The notes under the pieces were generated by a model. The model saw only the letters and a program-made list of their open reading frames with translations, ran no database searches and was not told the DNA's origin. From Apostichopus californicus (taxonomy: Eukaryota > Echinodermata > Holothuroidea > Aspidochirotida > Stichopodidae), in NCBI GenBank assembly GCA_020650975.1, contig JAIPMN010000453.1, positions 15,925 through 79,924 of the forward strand: DNA of 64,000 nucleotides, in the 5' to 3' direction. Each line of letters begins with the position of its first letter. The stretch's first letter is position 1. This document shows, in pieces, positions 40,701 through 51,498 of the stretch. The translations under genes were made by a program, and so were the position numbers.

Positions 40701-43700
40701 CCGTACAAAAAAAAAAAAAAGCAATTAGGGGCAGCAGAATGACATAATGTAATTGCATGCATTTACGTGCATTGCATTATGTGCCTTCCTCAGATGACAG
40801 GGTACACTGGTACATATGTATTAAATGTTGAGGAGTTGTGTATGTAGTATTACTGGTACAGAATATAATATGCATGATCCAACATTAGCTTGATATTAAA
40901 GAAACGGAAAGAGTGAGAAGTTATGTTAATAACAGTAGTCAGAGAATTAAGGCCGAGTTATAGTTACAGTCTTATACAGATTTAAGAGAATTTAAGATTA
41001 TGGTTATCCGGTTAAAATCTTCCTAGTTTCCTAAAGCTGTGTAGAAGTACTATAAAACAGAGTGTGTATATATATCTATGGAGGAGACAGGTGAGGGAGA
41101 GATTAAGTAAATCTACTGTTTAAAAATCTATAATTTAATATTAACATTAGCTATATCATGTGGCACATTGACAAATATATGGATGGCAGGTTTGACCATC
41201 TGCTGTCAAACTGCAAACTGATGGTCCTGTAGCTTATGTTTGGTTGTCAAGGACGATATTAAACATGTCCCAAGAGAATAAATGGATCTACAACACAGAT
41301 GTGTGAGTAATCACTGTACACATATATACAGTACTACTACATATATGTAGTACTCACTTACTGTATGCTGCTCCACTTAACTTGGCATATCCTCATGCGA
41401 TGTCACCTACAATTATAATCTTCACGATCATTACAATGCTTGCATATTCACATTCGTCTACATACGGGTTTAACTTAATAAAAGATCATTCAAGACATTC
41501 CCAAACATTTAACATAAATGTTACTAGGTAGTCTGGGTTCTGGGAAGTCTTACATCATGTGATGTGCCGGATGTCTCAGATACACTTTACTCACGAGTTC
41601 CAGTGTACAACGTTCTCTTTGCAAACTTGCTAACAGCCATTCTGCATATCCTGTTGTTTATCTCACTGTTTGGAGGATCCAAATTTGAACTATTAGAGTG
41701 GCCTCAATAACACTGAAGGGAAGGGGGGAGTATCATCTGATCTATACCTCATGAATATGCATGGTGCATACTACTGTAGAGATTATAAAAGATGGGTGGC
41801 AGGTGTTTGAAAACAAGTGTACAGTATAACTGAATATAAAGATTACATATATGTAGGCAGCATTTATTGCTGACTCACTTGGCTTCAAAAAGTCAAAAAA
41901 AAAATTTTCAAAGGCTAATAGAAGGAAAAGCTATATAGGAAAAGTAGACGTTCCTTGAAATCAAAAGAGAAAATAGGTGACTGTGCGAGGAGACAAGGTA
42001 GAGTAATAACAAAGGAAGCAACCTTAGATGTAACAGTGATGTAACCAAGAGACACTGTGACTAAAACAGTATCACATCACATGCAATGTTAGATACTGGT
42101 TAGTACTGTATAATCTATTCAACCTTTAACAATGACATTCAAGTCTATAGAGAGGACTGACATTGCACTAGATACACGAGTGGCAACTCATCAAAAAGTG
42201 AGTGATTTCACTTTCTAATTTTTCGTCATAGAAAACAGTTTCTGTAATTCTACACTTTGATCAATGGGAAACATCCAAACGGAACATGTATACATACAAT
42301 ACTGTATGTACTGTACAGTGTACAGTGAGCACAGTGTTGCAAGACTCCAAGCATGTTTGAAAATCAGTTTAGTATCAAGCTCTCTCTGTGTTAGAGGGTT
42401 GTCCAATTCAACTGATAGTATTTACCTGTGAGGTCACATTTTTCAGATCTATACAGACAACTGCATGCCTTCCTCCATCCGTCCCACCCCCCCCCCACCC
42501 CACCCTCCTCCCCTGAATCATCTATATTGCAGTTTTACCAAGGAAGTATATCATCAAAATAATCATGAAGCTTACACAGTCGTTCTTTCTTTGTGTAGGA
42601 TTAACCAGTCTCTAGAATATAACTCGCTATATATATAATACACACGAGAGATACAGTAGAAACACTAATTTGATCATGTGTGAGAACTTGTAGTTATAAA
42701 TACAATCAGGTTCCTCTTTTGTTCAAAGTGAAATTTTATTTTCTCTGTAATTTTAATAGCTTAGCTACTGTACATCATGATCAAATCGGATCTAATAGTA
42801 CCTAAATATCTTGACTTGACACATACCACCAAAATTTGGCTATTTTCTGGTAGTCCAAAGTGGCTAAATAATATTATCATGACAGCATTCTATGTCATCT
42901 AGATGTGAAACACCCACAAGAATTCCAAACACACAATTGTTAACATAGTCTGAATAAAATTAACTTGCACTAACCATGGTGATAGACAAAATTAACATAC
43001 AGAGCCTTCAGCAGTTATGACATCAATGGCATACATGTATGTAACCTTCTTTTATCTTATATATTAAGCTAAGGGATCACCATGTCAACTACTCATCAAA
43101 AACGTGTACAGTATATATCAGACAGCTCACAGCTCATGACTCATTGCGGATTATGACTGGTGAATTTCATAATATGATACTTTATTTTAATAATTAACTT
43201 GCAGGTACTGAACTTGACACTAACCACAGTCTTTGGTTGTGGCTTGAATAACTCCATAAATTTAAAACCCCCCTGCATCTATATATATAAGTGTTTAGTT
43301 CTTATTGGCTATGACTGATACATATTAGTTTTGCCTTAGTTTATTTATAGTGTTACATTTTCAGCTACATGGGAGAGAAGAAAAACAACACAGAAATTAT
43401 TAATAATAATAAGTATTATACAATATAGGAAGGAAGCGCATCAGTTTGTCAAAACATTCAGAGCACTGAGTAAGATAACCGATAATAACTCAACACCTTA
43501 GTAGTGTGAGTCAACACTCAACATTACGTGCACCGTGTATGTGGCATGCTTTGCCATATATAGTTCTCAGGTGTGTTGTTAATCCTTTCCTGCTTTCATA
43601 ATTTTTTTTTTTTTACCTGTCTGTCTTGACATGAAAGTTTAAACTTTGCCAGTATCTGAAGGAAGGTCATAACTTTCTACTTATTTGACAGGATCAAGTT

Positions 43701-44101
43701 GTCTGGAGAGAATTTCATTATCCCTTTTAATAGATGAATTGTAAAAATGGCTCCAAATAACTTAGATAACTTCAGAGAGATCAGTTTAATTTCTAGATGA
43801 AGGAAAGTTTCCTTAGGAAACCTATGATACCTTTACTGTACTGTAGAATCCTCATGGGGTTACTACAAGACTGACAAAACCTGAGGAAAAGGTCTAATTT
43901 TTCAAGTAATTTACAATCCTATCTGATTGATGATAAGTACTGATGTTATACCCAAGTCAATCTACTGAACCATTCAATGAAACCTTAGTTGTGCAGCAAC
44001 TCAGGAAAATGATATTTAGTTAATTTCAAGTTTATGCATTATGCCTTATGCATTATGCCTTTGTGTTCCAGCCTTAACTCATTCAGGGAAGTTATTATTT
44101 T

Positions 44102-44160
44102 TGGGGGGGGGAGTTGGGGGGGGGGGGGGGGGGGGTTGGGGGAGAGAGAGGGGAAAGGGA
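44102..44160 (+). repeat. G-tract cluster with quadruplex potential
   Basis: Three G-runs, one about 19 long, are separated by AGTT and TT and followed by purine repeats. The spacing meets the usual pattern of four or more G-runs with short loops. Confidence 0.7.
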
Positions 44161-47100
44161 GGCAAAAAGGGTGTTACTCTCCTATCGCAAGCTATAGTTA
44201 ATCCTACTTTTAATGCAAAAGACAACTTGAGAGGGCTGCAAGTTCTGCTATCACAAGTTGTTTTCAATTTGGGAAGTTCAAACGTGTATGCCTGGGACCA
44301 CTAAACCAACATAATAGAATTATATATACAGAACAGTGCATCTGGTGATCAGTGCATCATCTAATGTAAACACAGAATACAGACTGACTGCTGCCCTGTG
44401 CCAATTTCTTTTAATAGAACCTGAATAAATCGAAGTGACCTCTCTAATAAGTATTGTTGTTACAAGTAACACCTGACTGAGGGGGGGAAAAAAGCCCTAC
44501 CAAATGTTCCTGTTTATGATGCATGTCAAAACACTTCGATTTCCCTTTGTCAAGCCTCAAATGATTTAAAGCCATGGCAGCCCCAATATGTTGCAGAAAA
44601 TATTCACAGACCAGCCATGCATTGGTACCAGGGCACAATGTGATGGGATTATTATTTCCTTCCTGTTTCCCAAGAGCTTCCAATTGGAGTCTACCAGTCA
44701 GTCCACTTGCTGCCTGCAGTAACACTCGCAGGCAGTAACAGACAGGTCTTCTTCTAATTGCAGGAAATCTCCTTTCTTCTTCACAGGCCAAGTAGACTTA
44801 GTGAGACATTACTGCCTTTGTGGAAAGGACCACTGGGAAAAACAAAGACCTCACAGCAGATGCCTTCCCTAGCAGAACTTAAAGAAGTGTACCATTGATG
44901 TGACATCCAAAACCCTTAACACATTGACACATCATGCAAAGGATCCGTGGCTAGGATTAACCTCAATTTCACAAATGTTAACACCTTTGTCCAATCTGGT
45001 TGTGAAATTGATCACATGTACATGATCATGTTCTTCCCTCAACTGACTATACTGCTTTATTTAACCAAGAAACAAAAGCTTTGTAAACAAAAGAATTGAA
45101 AACAGTTAAGTCCTTGTAAGTAACTTAACTTGTACAACAAAACATTTCATGAATACATCTCACCACTACAACTGATTATGCATCGATCTATATTATGAAG
45201 TACTGTATTCTAAATATCAATATTCAATGGGACTGAATGGACATGAATCATTCCTGTGAACGAACTCTCTCAATTATGTGCAAAATTTGTACAATTAATG
45301 TTGAAAAAATGTATGACTTCTGCAAATTTCTTCATACTAAGATATAAAATCTTGAAATGCTATGTGAATTAGAACATGTAATTGGACAACACAAGACATA
45401 TTGTGTCCTTAAACTAAAATTTGTATGGAAGTTTTCCACTTTAACAGATCTTGTCTTCAGCTCAAAAACACAAACCAGTAAATGCTTCTCACATTGAAAA
45501 TGTATAAAGGAAAGAAAATTCACTCCATTTCATCACCAATAGTCGGTCATTGGCTACCTGAATGCATGCTACTTGCTAAATATTAAAAGCTATGATGACA
45601 GACGGATAAATGGTAACTTGCTTTTTTTTTCACCCTGCTCTTAGCTGATAAGGTGACTGCCACACAACTATAGTGAAAAGCACTGGGGCCTTCATTCAAT
45701 GCACACTGCATCTGGTTAATGATTGAGCACCTAATCTATATTAAAGGTGCTCACAGAAAACTGTAGACCGCAACAACACGGATCTTGATAACACTTACAA
45801 CAAAGCCACACCCAACAACACTGACATTTCTAAAGATCTTGATTACCTAGCATTATAAATATGCAAAAACTATTCTTGTTTAGGAAGTACTTAAACAAAA
45901 TTAACAGCTTACTCTTCATCTGTAATAAAATGAACACATAAACACACAATTTCACTTGGACATTTGTCAAAAAAACATAACAGCAGCAGCACAATTCCCA
46001 ACACTAGAATCTGAAACAAAGCAATCTCTTCAAAATGCCTTTTGCATAACCAGAAAAAAAAAATCCTTAAAATACATTAGCAAACAGTCAAACAAAACCA
46101 AGAAGGGACGATCTTTCCCTCTTCAAAAATCTGCAAATTCAACATTTGCAACTTGCAGATGTTGGGAATGGGTATGTTTAAAGGAGTGAGTGGAAACTCT
46201 ATATGGCCAACATGCCACTTCCTCAATTTCATGAAATTTCATGAAATGCATAGGGAACAGTACACAATATCTTCTCATATTTTCTGGGAGTAAAAGAGTG
46301 GACAACTGGCAGAAAAAGGTCTTGCGTACTGGATGATATCAAGTGAAATGTTTATATAATGACATTTTCTAAACAACGGTTAGTCAAATTCCAAAATGCA
46401 TTGTTACAAAAGAATGCATGTAACTCAAGATAGTTCCCGAGATAATTGAAAAATTTATCTTTTGCAAGTAGTAAATAGTACATAAAACTACTAAATGGGG
46501 AAAATATATAATTTTCTTTGTTGACATCTGACAAAAAATACTACTAAAATGTTCTGCTGATCTATCAGAAAGGTTCAGCTACAAATCTCGGTATGCCTTG
46601 GCCAGGATGAAGTATCATTAACAAAAACCAATAAAATTACTAAAACCTGTACTATTTAACTGTTTAAATACTTGGGAAAATGAAATCTTCCAAGTGAAAA
46701 TTGTTCAGCTACATTCAATTCTGTCCACAATCGATGAAACACTGTATAAAGAGAAGTAAGAAGCTGGCCTAACTGTTTTAGCCAATGTAAATCAGCATGT
46801 ACAACAGACTTACACAGTTTCAAAATCACCAGAAGGAGTAAGATCACAAAGTCTAAATACAGTTCTCAAAATGTACGAAAATGAAGGAAATGGACGGTAT
46901 ATGATACATACCTCTGCATTATCACAGGTTAAGACTTTCAGCATTCTATTTCAATATCAATTCTGTAAAACAAATCCCGTAACAATATAAAAATAGTTGT
47001 TGAAATTATTCCTAGAAGCTAGACCGTATTTCAAACGGCGGCTTGTGCTATGTCCAAATCAATGACAACGTGCTCCTCCTTCAGTGTGCAATGAGGAGAC

Positions 47101-47287
47101 AACCCTAACTAAAGCTCGCCGCGGTCGCGACTTGCGTGAAACGATCGCAAAATACAGGCCTACTTTTCAGCAAGAAAAGTGACGAATACGGCCAAGTAAA
47201 GTAAACAAACATGTAAAAACGTTCGTGCTGTACGAGCTCTAACGATTTTGAGCAAATAATTCTGGCTGAATTTGGAGCAATCCTTAC

Positions 47288-47335
47288 CTTTCCGTGGTCT
47301 GTCTACCAGCCATTTTCATTTTCTTTCACCGCCAT
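47288..47335 (-). CDS. Candidate first coding exon of a minus-strand gene
   Basis: On the minus strand, ATGAAAATGGCTGG starts at 47319 and reads MKMAGRQTTE before a clean donor AAAG|GTAAGG with the last exon base at 47288 (phase 2). The ATG at 47313 has a good Kozak context (AAAATGG). A further ATG at 47335 opens a short overlapping uORF, MAVKENENGW, that stops across the main start. The area is CpG-rich compared with its surroundings and a full CRE lies just upstream at 47353-47360. I cannot place the following exons with confidence, so the gene is not identified; a long first intron is likely. Confidence 0.45.
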
Positions 47336-47352
47336 TTTGTAAATCTTTTGAG

Positions 47353-47360
47353 TGACGTCA
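47353..47360. promoter_or_regulatory. Consensus CRE/ATF site TGACGTCA
   Basis: A perfect palindromic CRE lies about 35 bases upstream of the candidate minus-strand start codon, in a CpG-containing promoter-like stretch (about 47030-47370). CREB/ATF proteins bind this sequence in animals; use here is inference from position. Confidence 0.55.
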
Positions 47361-47751
47361 TCCATGTGTATTATACAGCAACAACGCAATGTACACCTGT
47401 ACTGTTGTTGTTAATCACCAGAACTAGGGACCGAGATTTGAGACGTTTGACTTAAATTTTGCTTCGTTTTGATATATTTTAATGTGAATTTATCATAGAT
47501 ATGTTTATTTCATTTCTTTGTTGTATCTTTGCTCAATATTTCTTCTTTATTTGGGTGGATCAGGATAAAAATTACACAACTAATCCCAGGCTTCCAAGTT
47601 GCTCATTGACGTCGTGTAGAGTTTATCGTTGGTCTTTGAAACTTGCTTAAATGCTGTGTAAAATACGTACGTGCCTAGGAAAATTATGCCTTTCTTGGCA
47701 GAGAAGATGCAATTCTACTGGTAATGAAAAGACTGGGACACTTAATGATTA

Positions 47752-47769
47752 ATTTGTGTCGACACAAAT
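47752..47769. repeat. Perfect 18-bp palindrome
   Basis: ATTTGTGTCGACACAAAT reads the same on both strands. It lies between the CRE sites in the promoter-like area, so it could bind a dimeric factor, but no family is obvious. Confidence 0.6.
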
Positions 47770-47831
47770 GGATTATTTTGTAATGTAAAATTTATACTTT
47801 TACGTAACGCTGACCGATGCCCGCGCTAAAC

Positions 47832-47852
47832 TGACGTCATAATATGATGTCA
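47832..47852. promoter_or_regulatory. Paired CRE-like sites
   Basis: A second perfect TGACGTCA (47832-47839) is followed five bases later by TGATGTCA (47845-47852), so the 21-bp block is almost a palindrome of CRE sites. A further half-matching TGACGTCG is at 47607-47614. Confidence 0.4.
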
Positions 47853-48286
47853 TGATCTGCTCATATGGGGATTACCCTTTTTACAAAATTCCCTTGTTAC
47901 CATGGTAAGTGTGGAGGGACCTGCTCCGAGGCCCAGATAAGCTGGTATTGTCATGCAACGTTACTACTAGCAAGCAGGTTAGAGCCGGACACTGTACTGA
48001 TACAGAGGCACGGCAACTAGAGCGAGAGACAGCCTTCCAGAAGTATGAAATATCGTAAAAATGAGGCTGACCAAATAGAGGCAATCCAAAATGTCATGTT
48101 TTACATGGCACCTGACGCAAGCGCGGAGGACCGAAAAATGTTATATGATACACAATGTTAATGTAGTCAACATTATTTGCGTTATTTTGTAATACATTCC
48201 GCTGAAATTAAGAACTGTAATTTCTCTTTCTGACATGTGTTTTGTGCTGTAAAGTCACTACGAGAGGACAAGAAATATCAACAAGG

Positions 48287-48535
48287 TCTGTGGCTTCCGG
48301 GGCTCCGCCCCTGGACCCATACTAGGGATTTGAAAAACATTCCAGAAAAATTTAATGCCACCTCCTCATGAGTAATTTTGTGCTTTAAACTCGCTAATCG
48401 CTGTAGCTTCCAGTGACTTACCCCCCCCCCCCCACCCCACCCCGATAAGCCCACCAGGGCTCTGAAATATATTCCATATAAATTTGGAGAATCTAATGGT
48501 GCAGCTTCTTGGAACCAATTATAAAACAATTTCCG
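48287..48535. repeat. Dispersed repeat with two diverged internal units
   Basis: The first unit begins GTGGCTTCCGGGGCTCC and contains GCCCCTGGACCC and TTTGAAAAACATTCCAG. A second unit from about 48398 begins GTAGCTTCCAGTGAC and contains CCACCAGGGCTC and TCTGAAATATATTCCAT. The two align along their length. A long C-run interrupts the second unit. The GC-rich start stands out from the AT-rich surroundings, as in transposon-derived repeats, but no family can be named. Confidence 0.5.
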
Positions 48536-49551
48536 CTTTTAGTCATGAACGAAAAGCGGTGACGATAATAATCGGTACCGATGTTTTCGTACAAATCTTG
48601 TAACTTTCAACTTTCAAGTGTCATGCACAACTGTTGCGGTCATATAGGATTGCACTTATTATCTTATTATTTTGTTTGTTCCTTTAAAGGATACCTGTAT
48701 TGATGTCACGGGAAAGAGCCTCCACTACCAAAGAATAATATCTTTCTAATTACTTACAATGTTATTGATGTCTACTGCTTTTTGGAATTTGTTGTACAGA
48801 ATGTACAGAAGACCCAGTTTACCGTGAAGTTTTTTAGATGGTTTTGTGGTTACACCCCTCCTTCTCCCCCCCCCCCCCAAAAAAAAAGAAAATTAAAGTC
48901 ACATGTCTAACTTTCCCTCGAATAAACGACTTTGAAACTTCTCATATCTGAAGAATTCGAAAGGCCTCATACTCAATTGCGCAGTTTATGGTTCAAGATT
49001 CACAGGTCTTTATTTGAAATAACACATGTAGTTTTTTCCAAGTTATTTGTTATTCCTTAGATTCATATAAACATCTGTCAGTCTTGTTGATAATTTACAT
49101 ATCATGTGTTGAAATTTTGCAGGAAATTATTTTCGAATTCCGCTGTTCTTAAATTCAAAATGTATGTACAGGCCTCTGATATATTATTCAAAGTTCACAG
49201 TTACTTTAAGAAATTTGGCAGATCCTTTAATCAGTGTAGGAAGGTATTATGTATTGTATTGATTGCACGTTGCAATTTAAGACAGTAAATGACAAATGAG
49301 AATAGGCTCTAGTGATACTTCCTGTATCTCTGGGTGGTACGATGTTGACGTAACCGATCCTGATTCATGCAATACGATTGGAACCTAATAGAACGTAACT
49401 GAAACCTTTAACAAATATCAAGCGATTTCTAATAGCGAACGATTAATAAATCTATCTTGCTTTCTCTTTGCAAAACACGTACGATACACGGACACATATT
49501 TTGATAAGTGGGTTTGTTTATATCACTTGACCCCGACCCGGAACTAAAAAA

Positions 49552-50059
49552 TCACATAGACAAGCTCTTTTGCCAGCTCAAATAATTTCTCATCATTCGA
49601 AATAATGACGCGCCCTCGTACGATGCTTCTTTGTGAGGGCGTGATTCTCTTTTGCTCTCTTCTGTGTAAGACAAATTCAGCAATAATTGCATGCTTGTTG
49701 TTTCAGCTTCAACTGCATAAATCCCCAACCTTCTATCTTCCAAGGTCGTGAGATTTAGAATCCGAAGCCTCCAGTACAAGAAACATCCTTCAGTGGAAGA
49801 ATTAACCCACTAGCAGGTCTTTGAACTTGTTCTGTAACGTCCTTGTCTTTAGAAAAGTAAGGATACCAAGCTAGAATAGCATACTCAAGATGACACCTAA
49901 CCAACTGCTTATAGTTATACCATCAATCTAGCAACAATTTTTTTCCTAAAAGAATAAACAGTTTCTCCTAATCATATCAAGAACTCGATTGCCCTTTTTG
50001 TCGCAGCTTCACTACACTTTCTGGAAGGTTGGGTGTTGTTGTCAAACACAAAGCACAAT
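49552..50059 (-). mobile_element. Degraded LINE reverse-transcriptase fragment (CR1/Jockey-like)
   Basis: On the minus strand successive pieces read NTQPSRKCSEAATKRAIEFL, then CHLEYAILAWYPYFSKDKDV, TEQVQRPASGLI, and YWRLRILNLTTLEDRRLGIY. These match in order the post-catalytic part of LINE reverse transcriptases (AA.KAN..LG.I.R, HLEYA...W.PY..KD....E.VQR.A..L, Y..RL..L.L.TLE.RR). Frame changes and stops separate the pieces, so it is dead. The catalytic part and both element ends are missing. The last piece stays open for about 75 codons (49552-49779). Confidence 0.82.
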
Positions 50060-51420
50060 GGGTCATAATAAGTAGATCCACTTGTATTATGACCAGAGTT
50101 AAATGGTAACCACATCTTAGCGAGTTGTTGTTTCTCGGATTATCGGGTTTACTGTTCTCATGGGCAAGTTACTGTATGTATAGCCCTTCAGTTAATTTGC
50201 TTCAATGTGAAGAACGTACATCATTCACTCATGTTATACTTGCAAGTATAATTTGGTATACAAAGGGGTTTGAAAGCCTTCTGGTGTACGATGAAAACGT
50301 TCCAACCGCCGGCATTCTTTCCTGTTGTGCTCAGACCCATCCCATTCTGCAGACTCCGTCACAATTACAGTTCCATCTTTCTCCCCATCCCCACCACCAC
50401 CCCAACCATCTCCCCTACACACACAATTTGAAACGCAAACATGGTCAGAGTAAAATGTTGAATTTACGAGATATGATAAGTTGTCAATTAAACATTTTGC
50501 CGAAAATTGTTCAATTGCTCAGTTAAAGCAACTGAGCAATCCAACATTATTCTGACTTAGATGATATATAATCTTGTTATCTAAACAATTTACTGAAAAA
50601 TGTCAACTTATGGGGCAAAGTTTTTCTTATGTTGATGGCACTTTAAGCTTCCGTATGGAAGTGACATTTTTAAGTAAAATACTGAAACGGCTTGCCATAA
50701 GAGATAACGTTAACACGTACTGACGCGAACTAACTGTTAATTTCACGCGTTCTTTGGATGTGCAAAAACCAGCCTTAAACTTTGAAAGTATGTACAAAGA
50801 AAAGAAGGTCTCTTGATTATATTTAGCGATGACAGTGGTGATGAACACAAACTTCTACTCTAGTCTAAAATCAACTAGCCCAATTAGGCATAACTGTTTG
50901 GCTGCATTATAATAGGCAGTGGACCGTGGTTTGACTGGGCCTTGAACAGTATGAAGTCTAAAGTTAGGCCTAACATTTTGTTCAGTGTCGCAGAACAGGC
51001 CCATGCGCAAACTAGGCCTAGGCTACGGAATATTAGCTAGATTTGTACTGTACAGACATAAGAAAGATCACCATGCCATTAACACATATACTGTATTGAT
51101 CTGATATATAATTCTGCAGTTATGGACCCTTCCACTACTAACCTTCAATATTGATAATGCTTGTGCCCAATGTCATGCCTTTGAAGTATTCAGCCTTGCA
51201 GCATATGATGAGCAAGGAAATAGCCTAGGCTTATGTCATGTTACTCACCCAACAGCTGTACGTTCTGTGAAAGCCATAATTAATGCAAAATCTAGAAGGA
51301 CTGGCCTTAGTGTCAAACTTGGTAATTATTTGATTGCAAATGTCTGGGTACCGAGGGTAAAAGTAATAACACCACATTCTTGCTCCATGCATGTTCAAAT
51401 TTCTATTTATTTTCCATTCT

Positions 51421-51498
51421 AGAATGATATTTGAAACCAAGAGAGTAAAATGGACTAGTAGGTGTCAAGGGCATTACCAATTGAGATATTGAATCACT
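51421..51498 (+). promoter_or_regulatory. 5' UTR acceptor and in-frame upstream ORF of ARL6IP4
   Basis: A pyrimidine-rich tract (about 51400-51420) ends in AG at 51421-51422, a strong 3' splice site, so the ATG-bearing exon probably starts at 51423 and a 5' UTR exon lies upstream, not located. An ATG at 51424 opens a 22-codon reading frame that is in frame with the main ORF but stops at TGA 51490-51492, six bases before the main ATG. If transcribed this way it would be a uORF that could lower translation of the main frame; that effect is inference. Confidence 0.5.

Larger units (their letters stand above)
30372..47287. other. Mostly non-coding stretch, possible long intron of a minus-strand gene
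   Basis: Besides the candidate exon at 33208-33366, no frame is recognised. A 154-codon minus-strand frame (35437-35901) is about what chance would give in this length. An A-run of 23 (35099-35121), CA microsatellites (about 32008-32030 and 38386-38408), a strong G-tract cluster (44102-44156) and an 8-bp perfect hairpin (44710-44735) are seen. Confidence 0.5.
47361..51420. other. Intergenic region between the 47.3-kb promoter and ARL6IP4
   Basis: Contains CRE sites, the palindrome, the two-unit repeat at 48.3 kb and the LINE fragment. GTTACCATGGTAAG at 47896-47909 is one base off an RFX X-box. A 5' UTR exon of ARL6IP4 is expected somewhere here but I cannot place it. Other open frames are of chance length. 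Confidence 0.5.

Noticed and set aside
48278-48529. Minus-strand 83-codon frame with Gly-rich run
   Set aside because: It runs through the dispersed repeat at 48287-48535 and a C homopolymer, so it is a repeat by-product.
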